Positions 43,239 to 52,271 of a DNA stretch of 64,000 bases are shown piece by piece. The position numbers and the translations under genes are program-made. The notes below the pieces were generated by a model, which ran no database searches, was not told the origin of the DNA, and saw nothing but the letters and a program-made list of their open reading frames with translations. The stretch's first letter is position 1; each line of letters begins with the position of its first letter. Source of the stretch: Olavius sp. associated proteobacterium Delta 1 (lineage in GTDB: Bacteria; Desulfobacterota; Desulfobacteria; Desulfobacterales; JAFDCJ01); contig CACVKW010000605.1 of NCBI GenBank assembly GCA_902749685.1, forward strand, positions 1-64,000, written 5' to 3'.

Positions 43239-45251
43239 TCATCTGAAATATCGTTTGGCAAGAAAATTCCGTTGAAAATGATGCAGTTTGAAATAAAACC
43301 CTTTTTGATCCATCAGTCCGCCATGGGTGCCGGTTTCTATAATCCGGCCACGGTTTAATACGATGATTCGATCGGCATTGCGCACCGTCGACAACCGGTG
43401 GGCCACGACCAAGGCGGTTCTGTTTTTCATCAGCTTTGCCAGGGCCTGTTGGATGCGCAGCTCGGTCGGAGAATCGATGTAGGAGGTGGCCTCATCAAAT
43501 AAAATGAGCTGGGGGTTTCGGGCAAAGGCTCTGGCTATTGAGATCAGTTGACGCTCACCGCTTGATATGGAAGCGCCGCCTTCGCTCAGCATGGTGTCCA
43601 ATCCCTGTGGCAACCGGTCGATCAGGGATTGGCAATTGGAGGCTTCGATAACAGATCTTTGCTGATCATTGCCCGGCACCTGATCTCCCTGGAATATGTT
43701 GTCGCGAATCGTGCCCGAAAATAAAAAGGGATCCTGCATGACCAGCGCAATTTTCGATCGAAACCAAGCAGGATCCAGCTTGCGGATGTCGTGGTGGTTG
43801 ATCCGCACCTGACCGGACGATGGATCGTAAAAGCGGGGCAGCAGGTTGATCAGCGATGTTTTGCCGGCGCCGGTGGGTCCGACCACCGCCACGGTTTCTC
43901 CGGCCTGCATGCTGAACGTGATGTCCTTCAGGATCGTTTCGCCGGCGACATAGCTGAAACTAACTTTTTCAAATTCAACATGCTCAATGTCCTGCAAGTT
44001 CGCTGAACTGTGCCTTATTTGAGTTGCCGGTGGCGGCAGGCTGTCCTGGCTGTCCATGATCAAGAAGATTCGTTCGGCGGATGCCATGGCATTTTGCAGG
44101 ATGTTATATTTTTCCGCCAGATCCCGGATGGGTCTGAAAAACATCCTGATGTAAGAGATGAAGGCCACCAGAGCCCCCAGGCTCAGCGTGCTGTTGAGCA
44201 CGCCGCCGCCGCCGTAAAATATCACCAGGGCAACGGCCACCACCCCCAGAACTTCGATTAACGGCATAAATATGGCCAGCACATGGATTTGCTTCATTCC
44301 GGCCAGATAGTTTTCATGGTTCAATTTTTTAAATTTTTGATAATTTGAAATTTCCTGACGAAACAATTGAATTACCCGGATGCCGCCGATGGTTTCCGAA
44401 AAGCGAGTGTTGATTTCGGCCACTTTAATGCGCAGCTGCCGGAAAATATCTCGCGCACGCCGCGAAAAAATCAATGAGGCATATACTACCAAGGGCAAAA
44501 CAATGAAGGAAATCAGTGCCAGCTTCCAATTTAAGATCAGCATCACAACGGCAATGCCGCAAAGCAGGAAAAGATCTTTAAAAATCATTGAAATAACCGA
44601 GGTGAACAGCTCATGCATGTTCTGAACGTCATTGGTCACCCTGGTGACCAGCCGCCCCACCGGGTTGCGGGTGAAAAAGGCGATAGCCAGATCCTGGATG
44701 TGGACAAACAGCTTCATGCGCAAATCATGCATCAGCATGTGGCCGGTATATTCCATGATCATTCTTTGGACGAAGCTCAAAATAAAGTTGACCAGCACCA
44801 GGGTCACGAAAACGGCCGTCAGTACAGCTATCCCGGTTAAATCATGGTATCGCAGGATACTCAGATCAGATCTATCCAATTGGGAAAGGGCGCTATATGC
44901 GATCCGGGCCGTTTCGCCTTCAATTTCAAATAGCGCACTGTGTTTATTTACCAGGGCCTGATGTCGCGGGTTGGACAAATCCACCTGAATGACCCGGCTG
45001 CGGGATCCATCGCCGGATTTTTTAGTGACCGCGTGCTGCTGTTCGATTTGCGGTACGATATAGCGGTCAATCGCTACCTTGGTGACATAGGGCAGGGCAA
45101 GGTCCAGGACGGTGATTAACAGGACCAGTGCGATGGAGCCAAAAAGCAGCATCCGGTAAGGCCGGGTAAAAGGATAAAGCCGTTTTAGCAACTTCACATC
45201 ATAGGGTTTGCCCAGCTTTTTTTCCTCAAAATATCCATAGTCAGGCTGCAT
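43239..45251 (-). CDS. ABC exporter half-transporter (canonical ATP site)
   Basis: 670 residues. N-terminal six-helix domain (about 30-360) with a large periplasmic insert after the first helix (residues 60-130). NBD about 405-655: Walker A GPTGAGKTSLINLLPRFYDP, signature ISSGERQLISIARAFARNPQ, Walker B LILFDEATSYIDS with catalytic Glu, switch His in VVAHRLSTV. The start overlaps the upstream partner's stop by 11 bases, so the two form a heterodimer. Likely a lipid or drug exporter (MsbA/Sav1866 type); substrate unknown. Confidence 0.93.
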   Translation of the reverse strand: MQPDYGYFEEKKLGKPYDVKLLKRLYPFTRPYRMLLFGSIALVLLITVLDLALPYVTKVAIDRYIVPQIEQQHAVTKKSGDGSRSRVIQVDLSNPRHQALVNKHSALFEIEGETARIAYSALSQLDRSDLSILRYHDLTGIAVLTAVFVTLVLVNFILSFVQRMIMEYTGHMLMHDLRMKLFVHIQDLAIAFFTRNPVGRLVTRVTNDVQNMHELFTSVISMIFKDLFLLCGIAVVMLILNWKLALISFIVLPLVVYASLIFSRRARDIFRQLRIKVAEINTRFSETIGGIRVIQLFRQEISNYQKFKKLNHENYLAGMKQIHVLAIFMPLIEVLGVVAVALVIFYGGGGVLNSTLSLGALVAFISYIRMFFRPIRDLAEKYNILQNAMASAERIFLIMDSQDSLPPPATQIRHSSANLQDIEHVEFEKVSFSYVAGETILKDITFSMQAGETVAVVGPTGAGKTSLINLLPRFYDPSSGQVRINHHDIRKLDPAWFRSKIALVMQDPFLFSGTIRDNIFQGDQVPGNDQQRSVIEASNCQSLIDRLPQGLDTMLSEGGASISSGERQLISIARAFARNPQLILFDEATSYIDSPTELRIQQALAKLMKNRTALVVAHRLSTVRNADRIIVLNRGRIIETGTHGGLMDQKGFYFKLHHFQRNFLAKRYFR

Positions 45252-47142
45252 CTAATTCCTCTTCGATTTCCTGTAGACGAAAAGTCTTGGCATAATAATG
45301 GTCGGCGTCCATTAACTGCCGGTGATTGCCCGATTCCACCATACGTCCCTGATCGAGGGAGAGGATACAGTCGGCCCAGTTGACAGCGGAAAGGCGGTGG
45401 GAGACAATCACGATGGTTTTGGAACCCGCCATTTTTCTAATGGTGCTGATGATGGCCGTTCCGGTTTCCAGATCCACCTGGCTGATAGGATCATCCAGCA
45501 GCAGGATGCCGGCATCTTTCAATAGACAGCGGGCCAGCGCGATGCGCTGTTTTTGACCACCGGAAAGGATAATACCTTTTTCTCCGACCACGGTTTCATA
45601 GCCATCGGCAAAGCTATCGATCGTTTCATACAGGGATGCATCTTTGACAGCTTTTTCAAGCCGTTCATCGCTGATGTCCTGGTTGCCGAAAGTAATATTG
45701 TCGCGAATCGTTCCGGCGAACAGGAACGGTTCCTGGGGAATAAAGGCAATGTGGGACCTAAGATTGCTTATTTTCAAGGTGCGAATATCATTTCCGTCCA
45801 GCAGGATTTTACCCCGTTGATTGTCATAGAGTCTTGGAATCAGACCGATAAGGGTCGATTTACCGCTGCCGGGTGGACCAATAATGCCCAGCACCTGACC
45901 GGGTTTGATGGACAAACTAATATTGCTAAGTGTCGCGACACCGTTGACATCCCTTTTGGAAGCATAGCTGAAGGAAACGTTCTCAAAAACAATGTGTCCG
46001 TCAACTCCAGCCAGATCACGAGCATCTTGCCTGTCTCGGATTTCAGGGAGAGTTTGCAAAATTTTATTGATGCGGTCCAGAGACGCCCGACCTCTTTGGA
46101 TAAGGTTGGTTACCCAGCCTAACGCCATCATGGGCCAGGTCAGCAATCCCAGATAACTGATGAAGGCCACAAAATCACCCGGGGTGATCGTTTGCAGAAT
46201 TGTCTGGCGACCGCCAAGGTAAAGGACAATCGCCAGACTCAAATTTGAAAAAAGAAGCATCATGGGAAAAAAGGAGCCGATGATTTTGACCAGTCTGATA
46301 TTTTTGTTGATGTAATCTCTTGAGACGGATTCCACTCTGAGGGCTTCTGCTGTTTTGCGATGATGGGCCTTGATAATTCGAATTCCCACGAAACGTTCCC
46401 GAACCACTTCGGTGAGCTCGGAAAAAGCGGCCTGAACCGCCTGATACCGTCGATGCATTTTCTTGCTGAAAAAGCGAGTGCTGATGACAATCAGCGGCAT
46501 GGGAATGAGGACAAAAGCCGTCAATTTGATATTGATATAGGCCATAAAACCGATGGCGGCCAACCCCAGAACGATTGCGTCGTTTAACGCCACCATCCCC
46601 ATGCCGGTGGCCATTCGGATTTGTTGAATATCATTGGTGGCATGGGCCATCAGATCGCCGGTTTTGACATCATCGAAATAGGAGGCGGATAGGTTTTGCA
46701 GGTGATTGAACAGCGTGTTGCGCAACCCCTCTTCGACTCTGCGAGACGTGCCCAGGAGACAACGACGCCAGATATAGCGAAAGATACCGATAAATACCGC
46801 GATGCCGACCATGTACAGCGCGTAAGACAGCAGCCGCCAAACATCTATTTCAAAGGCAGTCAGATTATCGACTGTCCATTTGATGATACGGGGAATGATG
46901 AGTTGGAGCACATCGACGATGATCAGGCTGAGCAGCCCGGCCAGGATTTTGGTACGATTTTCAACAAAGTAGGGTTTAATCAGGGAAATTACTGATTTCT
47001 GGTTTTCTGTATTTGGCTGGTGATATCTGGTCACTGGGCACCGGTATCGGGTTACGGGTTGCGGGTTACGGGTTGCATGTTGCGAGTTTCGGCTATCGGG
47101 CCGCACGCTTCTCGCAATTAAGTTATATTTATCGTCTCTCAA
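45241..47142 (-). CDS. ABC exporter half-transporter (degenerate ATP site), start uncertain
   Basis: Up to 633 residues. TM domain starts VISLIKPYFVENRTKILAGL, NBD about 370-610: Walker A GPPGSGKSTLIGLIPRLYDN, signature LSGGQKQRIALARCLL, Walker B ILLLDDPISQVD, where Asp replaces the catalytic Glu, and VIVSHRLSAV. So one of the two ATP sites of the heterodimer is likely non-hydrolytic. No ATG start exists upstream of the TM domain: candidates are TTG at 47142 and GTG at 47034. The residues between are translation of a GGGTTGC word array, so the repeat has probably invaded the original 5' end. Confidence 0.9.
   Translation of the reverse strand: MRDDKYNLIARSVRPDSRNSQHATRNPQPVTRYRCPVTRYHQPNTENQKSVISLIKPYFVENRTKILAGLLSLIIVDVLQLIIPRIIKWTVDNLTAFEIDVWRLLSYALYMVGIAVFIGIFRYIWRRCLLGTSRRVEEGLRNTLFNHLQNLSASYFDDVKTGDLMAHATNDIQQIRMATGMGMVALNDAIVLGLAAIGFMAYINIKLTAFVLIPMPLIVISTRFFSKKMHRRYQAVQAAFSELTEVVRERFVGIRIIKAHHRKTAEALRVESVSRDYINKNIRLVKIIGSFFPMMLLFSNLSLAIVLYLGGRQTILQTITPGDFVAFISYLGLLTWPMMALGWVTNLIQRGRASLDRINKILQTLPEIRDRQDARDLAGVDGHIVFENVSFSYASKRDVNGVATLSNISLSIKPGQVLGIIGPPGSGKSTLIGLIPRLYDNQRGKILLDGNDIRTLKISNLRSHIAFIPQEPFLFAGTIRDNITFGNQDISDERLEKAVKDASLYETIDSFADGYETVVGEKGIILSGGQKQRIALARCLLKDAGILLLDDPISQVDLETGTAIISTIRKMAGSKTIVIVSHRLSAVNWADCILSLDQGRMVESGNHRQLMDADHYYAKTFRLQEIEEELDAA
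47034..47108. repeat. GGGTTACGGGTTGC word array at the 5' end of the ABC gene
   Basis: CACTGGGCACCGGTATCGG, GTTACGGGTTGCGGGTTACGG, GTTGCATGTTGCGAGTTTCGG. Same word as at the start of the 22.9-kb array and at 29.66 kb. It lies in the reading frame of the ABC gene, whose start it obscures. Confidence 0.7.
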
Positions 47143-47281
47143 TTAAACTATTTAGAATGCTTAAATATAAGGGCAGTAATTTATAACTGCAAGCAAATAA
47201 GGGATAGGTTTAAGGTATAAGCGTATAGTAACCGTTTTGGAATCATTGACTTTATTCAGGCCGGTTGTTATTGTACGTCCT

Positions 47282-49276
47282 ATGGAATCAGGAAGTATTG
47301 TAGAATATATCGATCGCCAAAAAATCTTGTGTGCGGTCGTTCTGGAAGTCAAAAACCAACGGCTGCGGTTGTTAACTGAAAATAATCGTGAGATCAAACT
47401 TTCGGTCGGCCGACTGCTGCATAAGGATAAAACACGCCTTAATTTGTCCATGGGCCGGGACAGAATGGTCGATGCCTTGCGGGAGGTTGCCAGTAAACGC
47501 AAGGCGCTGCACACTCAAGTGGATATTAAAGACTTGTGGGAGGTTCTCAATACAGAACAGGTGTGGATTGATCTTGCGACGATGACCGAGTTTTGTTTTC
47601 CGGACAGTCCCGGCGGGGATCAGGAGTCGGCGGTCATCAGGGCGTTTTTTGATGACAAGCTGTATTTCAAATTTAACCTGGACCAATTTTTTCCTAATTC
47701 AGCCCAGCAGGTCGAACGGCTGACTGCTCAGCGGCAGGAGGAGGAACGTAAAAACCGGATGGTCGAGCTCGGTGGGGCCTGGTTGAAAAGTCTGGTAAAT
47801 GGTTCATCACCTCCGATCGATGCGAACGAGGAGGATATCCAGGAATTTATTAATATATTAAAAACATATTACCTGTTTGAAAACGAAAGCAAAGACCATG
47901 TCCTGGCCAGGGCAATGATCAACAAATCAGGATTGGAATGGACTACCGGGCTTTTTCCGATTCTGGTTAAGCTGAAAGTTTTTGATGAGAACGAAAATAT
48001 AGATCTGCTGCGCCTTGAGATCACCGCCGAATTTGACGATACGATCCTGCAAAGTGCCGAACATCTCGTAACGTCTCGTCAGGACTTCCTGGCAGATGGA
48101 GTGCGCCAGGATTTGACATCAATGGCTCTGATAACCATCGACGGTCAATCGACCCTCGATTTTGACGATGCTTTGAGCATCGAGAAAGTGGCAGAGCAAT
48201 ATCGCCTGGGTATTCATATTGTTGATGTGGGTCATTTTGTTAGCAAAGGCGACAGCATTGATCAAGAGGCACTTGCCCGCGGAAGTTCCATTTACATGCC
48301 CGATCGAAAGATATCCATGCTGCCCGCGGCCCTGGCCGAGGGGCTCTGCAGTCTAAAGGCCGGAGAATTGCGTCCGGCCATCAGCACGATGGTAAATTTG
48401 AGTCCTTCGAAGGAAATTATTGATTATGAAATTCTGCCCAGTTTAATCAAGGTCAAACACCAACTCACCTATTACGATGTTAATCTGGTAGCGGACCAAA
48501 ACCAGGATGTCATCGTTCTGCGTGAAATTGCAGAAAAATTTCGGCAGCGAAGAATGGATGGCGGTGCGGTTCAAATCTCGGTGCCGGAAGTTAATGTCTG
48601 GTTGGCAGAGGATCGATCCATATCCGTGAATAAGATCAATCGCGAAAGCCCCGGTCGGATGCTGGTTTCTGAAATCATGATTTTAGCCAACTGGCTGATG
48701 GCTAGATTTCTGGCCGAAAACGGCATTCCGGCGATATTCAGGTCTCAACCGGATCCCCGGGAGCGTCTTTACAAGGGGGAAGAGGGCACCTTGTTCCAAA
48801 ATTGGATGCAGCGAAGGTTTTTAAGCCGTTTTGTGCTGGACCACAAGTCTGGCAAGCATTCAGGCCTTGGGCTGGATGCCTATGTGACGGCAACTTCTCC
48901 CATCCGAAAATACTTTGATCTGATTACACAGCGCCAAATAAGGGCGCTACTCGATCTTGAACAACCTTACACATCGGAGGAAATAGATCAGCTCATTCAA
49001 CTGCTGCAGATGCCGATGGGCAATGTTGGCAAAATTCAACATGGGCGGCATCGCTACTGGCTGTTAAAATACCTCGAACAGCACGTCGGTCGCAAAGAAG
49101 AGGCTATTGTTCTGAATAAACGCAGAAACAATTACCAAATACTGCTTACCGAATACATGGTTGAATGCGACCTTCCCCTATCCGGAGGCCTTGAACTGAA
49201 ACCCGAGGATCTTATCCAGGTGACAATCCAGAATGTGAGTGCCAGAAAGGATCTTTTCCAAGTCGCCATCGGTTAG
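47282..49276 (+). CDS. RNB-domain ribonuclease (RNase II/R family)
   Basis: 664 residues from ATG 47282; a TTG at 47237 would add 15. N-terminal region (about 1-240) with few known features, then RNB catalytic domain: LTSMALITIDGQSTLDFDDA with the metal-binding Asp cluster near residue 300, SIYMPDRKISMLPAALAEGL, YVTATSPIRKYFDLITQRQI, where the Arg before K is typical. No C-terminal S1 domain is obvious, so it is the short bacterial RNB type found next to or in place of VacB. 3'-5' exoribonuclease acting on RNA; not adjacent to smpB here. Confidence 0.9.
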   Translation: MESGSIVEYIDRQKILCAVVLEVKNQRLRLLTENNREIKLSVGRLLHKDKTRLNLSMGRDRMVDALREVASKRKALHTQVDIKDLWEVLNTEQVWIDLATMTEFCFPDSPGGDQESAVIRAFFDDKLYFKFNLDQFFPNSAQQVERLTAQRQEEERKNRMVELGGAWLKSLVNGSSPPIDANEEDIQEFINILKTYYLFENESKDHVLARAMINKSGLEWTTGLFPILVKLKVFDENENIDLLRLEITAEFDDTILQSAEHLVTSRQDFLADGVRQDLTSMALITIDGQSTLDFDDALSIEKVAEQYRLGIHIVDVGHFVSKGDSIDQEALARGSSIYMPDRKISMLPAALAEGLCSLKAGELRPAISTMVNLSPSKEIIDYEILPSLIKVKHQLTYYDVNLVADQNQDVIVLREIAEKFRQRRMDGGAVQISVPEVNVWLAEDRSISVNKINRESPGRMLVSEIMILANWLMARFLAENGIPAIFRSQPDPRERLYKGEEGTLFQNWMQRRFLSRFVLDHKSGKHSGLGLDAYVTATSPIRKYFDLITQRQIRALLDLEQPYTSEEIDQLIQLLQMPMGNVGKIQHGRHRYWLLKYLEQHVGRKEEAIVLNKRRNNYQILLTEYMVECDLPLSGGLELKPEDLIQVTIQNVSARKDLFQVAIG

Positions 49277-49289
49277 CATTCAGAAGACA

Positions 49290-49446
49290 GATGTCAGAGG
49301 ACAGATGTTTTGGAAATCGGAAGTCGGAATGCGGAAGTGGGGAATATTTGAATTTGAAAGTGAGAAGGTGGAAGGCGGATCGAAGGAAGGAATTCCACCG
49401 ATTTCAATTTTTTAATTGCGACTTCCGCATTCCGACTTCCGAATTC
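49290..49446. repeat. composite element with GGAAGTCGGAATGCGG arms
   Basis: Left: GAAGACAGATGTCAGAGGAC, then AATCGGAAGTCGGAATGCGG. Core GGTGGAAGGCGGATCGAAGG. Right: GCGACTTCCGCATTCCGACT, TCCGAATTC. Inverted arms, abutting the YbaK-like fragment. Confidence 0.7.
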
Positions 49447-49644
49447 TTATGACCTTATACCCGGCCCTTTGCGCCCTATACCTTTCCGCGATTTGACAAT
49501 CCGGCCGACCCGGCACCCGACAGCCCGGGCGGCATCCTCAGCGGTGCGCGTAGATTGCGGCATTTCGACGACCTGACACGATACACCGTATTTAATTAAA
49601 GCGTCCTGAACTTTTTGGGCACTTGGACTGATTTTGCAGGACAT
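49447..49644 (-). pseudogene. YbaK/EbsC-like deacylase N-terminal fragment
   Basis: 65 residues: MSCKISPSAQKVQDALIKYG, then VVEMPQSTRTAEDAARAVGC and RVGRIVKS, the first third of a YbaK/EbsC (Cys-tRNA(Pro) deacylase-type) domain (STRTAxEAAxAVGCxVGxIVKS). It then runs into RKGIGRKGPGIRS and stops where a word element begins, about 90 residues short. Truncated by rearrangement at the element; probably non-functional. Confidence 0.6.
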
Positions 49645-49963
49645 ATTGATCTCCTAACCCCGCAGCTATTTTAGTAATTTCACAGTTTGTTTTAGGCAAT
49701 TTGCATTAGCACGTTTTACAGGACAATCAAATTCCAAAGCTCAAGCACCTATTCAGCCAACTTGTTTGATTAGCAGACGGATCCCGGCCACATCCACTCT
49801 AAGCCTTGACTGCGAATTTTTTGAAAGCATATTATCTGTTTCAATCCAATAAATCACTGCACTGTAGTTAAAATCAGAAACTGAATATTTCTCTTGAAAA
49901 AATAAATCAAATAAAATACAAGTCTATATTAAAAATAAATCATATTCAGGGGGCTTCAGAGCA
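49645..49963. other. AT-rich intergenic region upstream of tetR2
   Basis: No gene, strong hairpin or word array seen. TTAAAAATAAATCATATTCAG precedes a GGGGG site near 49950 that serves the downstream start. Confidence 0.4.
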
Positions 49964-50596
49964 ATGGGAATCCAAGAGCGCAAAGAGAGAGAAAAGGAGC
50001 GGCGGCGGCAGCAGATCATGGTCGCCGCTAAAAGGGTTTTTTCAGATAAAGGTTTTAACAAGGCGACAATGGAAGATATCGCCCAGGAGGCGGAACTCAG
50101 CCCCGGCACCCTATACCTGTATTTTAAGAATAAAGAAGAACTATACGCCTCTCTTTCATTGAGAATACTCCAATATCTGCTCATCCGGGTTGAACATGTC
50201 AATGATGAAAAAGACGCCAATCCGGAGGAAAAATTAAGGGCCTTGATGGACGCGATGTATGACGTCTATGAGTTTGACCCGCTGATTATCATCAACATGT
50301 TCCATTTGCAGTCCAGCGAAACGTTAATGAACCTGTCGCCCCAGTTGATGGCCGAGATCAAGGATTTATCCCGCAAGTCGCTGGGTTCAATCGCTCTAAT
50401 TTTTCAAAACGGTGTTGAGCAGGGTCTTTTTGTTGACCGTCATCCGGTTGCCATGGCCGATACTTTCTGGGCCCTGTTTTCCGGTGTCGTGCTCTGGTTG
50501 ACCTCCAAAAGGTTGATCAACCAGGAAAAAGATTATCTCAAGCAGACTTTGGAATTGGCATTTGATATTTTCGGACGAGGCGTCAAAAATTCTTAG
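49964..50596 (+). CDS. TetR/AcrR-family regulator
   Basis: 210 residues. N-terminal HTH: RERRRQQIMVAAKRVFSDKG, FNKATMEDIAQEAELSPGTL, YLYFKNKEELYASL. The helical ligand domain is unrecognised. Its stop overlaps the stop of the convergent HAD-AIRS gene by 4 bases. No operator palindrome like the one at 35 kb was seen nearby. Target unknown. Confidence 0.9.
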   Translation: MGIQERKEREKERRRQQIMVAAKRVFSDKGFNKATMEDIAQEAELSPGTLYLYFKNKEELYASLSLRILQYLLIRVEHVNDEKDANPEEKLRALMDAMYDVYEFDPLIIINMFHLQSSETLMNLSPQLMAEIKDLSRKSLGSIALIFQNGVEQGLFVDRHPVAMADTFWALFSGVVLWLTSKRLINQEKDYLKQTLELAFDIFGRGVKNS

Positions 50597-52209
50597 AATA
50601 GTCGTGTAATTTCATCCACTTCGAATTGGGGCCAGTCGATAGACCGACCTTTTTCGACTGCGCTAATCCCCTGACCGCTATCCAGTACTTCACCAATGCA
50701 CGATATTTCAATGCCGCTTTTTCGAATAGTCTGCAACAGAGATTTACAGCCGGTTTCGCGGCAGCATATCAAAAGGCTGCCGGAGCCGATCAATCCCAGC
50801 GGTTGAATTTGCAGCAGACGGCAAATTTTCCGGGTTTCGCCAAACACCGGAATCGCGTCCATATCAATTTTGATACGGTGTCCCCCTGCAATGCTCAGTT
50901 CCTCAAGGGCCGTGGCCAGTCCGCCTTCGGTGACATCATGCATGGCGCTGGTCGCTCTGGATTGAGCGGCTAATTGGGCCTCCGTGATGATGCTGATGTT
51001 GGCCAGAAATTGGCGGCATCTATCAATTTCGGAATCTGCCAGACCGAGCTCTGCCAAACGGTCGCCAAACTCCCTGGCAATAATGGCTGTTCCTTCCACC
51101 GCTACACCTTTGGTCAACAGCACTCGATCTCCGGGTGCCATATTACGTTTGTCGATTAAATTACGCCGGGCGACGGTTCCTGCCATCATACCGGTAACCA
51201 CCGGCCGCACCACGGCATCGGTTATTTCGGTATGTCCGCCGCAGAGTGTGATTTGCCAGCGCCGGCAAAAATCCTTAAGCTCTTTGATGACCTTGTGGAT
51301 TTCAGACGGGGTGACCCCGCAGGGGAACAGTAACGTGGTTAGAAGCCAGCGGGGTGTTGCCCCTGAAGTGGCAATGTCATTGGCATTGACCAATACCGCA
51401 TACTGTCCGATGGCATCCGTCGCAAAAGTGATGGGGTCTGATTTGAGCACCAGAACTTCCTCGGACTCAACGTCAATTGCGGCGGTGTCCTCACCAACCC
51501 CCGGATTTATAAGGATCGATGGATCATGAAAATCAAACTGATCTAAAAATTCACGCAATAAATCATTTGGCAGTTTACCGGCGGGCAGGGGGATGCCCTG
51601 TCTCACGATTTTTTTGAGCTGGTCTAACTGGGATATTTGATATGCGCCTTCAGCCTTTGCCATATCAGGCGTGGCCGAAGGGTCAAAAAAAACGGTCACC
51701 GCCCCCGCGTTTTGTGCCTGCCGTTGTATTATTGAGTCCGCCGTTACTACCAGGATTTGATCCGCTGCTAATTTTAATTTCTGCGTTGCCAACTGAACCA
51801 CTCCGGGGGTCGGGGTTGTTGCCATGAACTCCAGTCGGCTGATGACCGGATCGAAATTTCGCACACTGGCCCAGTTTAAGTTTTTCAGCAAATGATCAAC
51901 AAATGCCGGACTGCCGTGAGAGAATACCGCCAGATGCAGGCCTTTCAATTCCAGGTACCGTAACATTTCCACGGTACCGGGCGGAGATTTTGAATCAGCG
52001 GCCGCTTCAAGCTCGAGGCGATCCAGGCTGGTCTGGGCCTGGATTTGATCCTGAGCTTTGGATAAGCTCTGCAAATATTCGGGGGTGGTTGTTTTAGCCG
52101 GACATCCAATCGATGCCTTAAATCGATGAATATCAAGTTTGATCGGTCTAACCAGCGTGCTTTCGAGGTGGAAAAAAACGGCTTTGATGTGCATTGCCTG
52201 GTTTTGCAT
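50593..52209 (-). CDS. HAD-like and AIR-synthase/HypE-like fusion protein
   Basis: 538 residues. Residues 5-190 are HAD-like (KAVFFHLESTLVRP, HLAVFSHGSPAFVDHLLKNL, DQILVVTADSIIQRQAQNAG), but the nucleophile motif DxDxT is HLEST, so the domain is likely not a phosphatase. Residues 210-530 are AIR-synthase-related: LINPGVGEDTAAIDV, LLTTLLFPCGVTPSEIHKVI, LCGGHTEITDAVVRPVVTGM, TSAMHDVTEGGLATALEELS, as in HypE and thiamine-monophosphate-kinase-like ATP enzymes. Function unknown. An ATG five codons later (52194) is an alternative start. Confidence 0.8.
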   Translation of the reverse strand: MQNQAMHIKAVFFHLESTLVRPIKLDIHRFKASIGCPAKTTTPEYLQSLSKAQDQIQAQTSLDRLELEAAADSKSPPGTVEMLRYLELKGLHLAVFSHGSPAFVDHLLKNLNWASVRNFDPVISRLEFMATTPTPGVVQLATQKLKLAADQILVVTADSIIQRQAQNAGAVTVFFDPSATPDMAKAEGAYQISQLDQLKKIVRQGIPLPAGKLPNDLLREFLDQFDFHDPSILINPGVGEDTAAIDVESEEVLVLKSDPITFATDAIGQYAVLVNANDIATSGATPRWLLTTLLFPCGVTPSEIHKVIKELKDFCRRWQITLCGGHTEITDAVVRPVVTGMMAGTVARRNLIDKRNMAPGDRVLLTKGVAVEGTAIIAREFGDRLAELGLADSEIDRCRQFLANISIITEAQLAAQSRATSAMHDVTEGGLATALEELSIAGGHRIKIDMDAIPVFGETRKICRLLQIQPLGLIGSGSLLICCRETGCKSLLQTIRKSGIEISCIGEVLDSGQGISAVEKGRSIDWPQFEVDEITRLF

Positions 52210-52271
52210 CGATGTTAAATATAGTCCTTTCTAATTTTTGCCATCAGAATCCTTGACAGAAAGCCGTTCAA

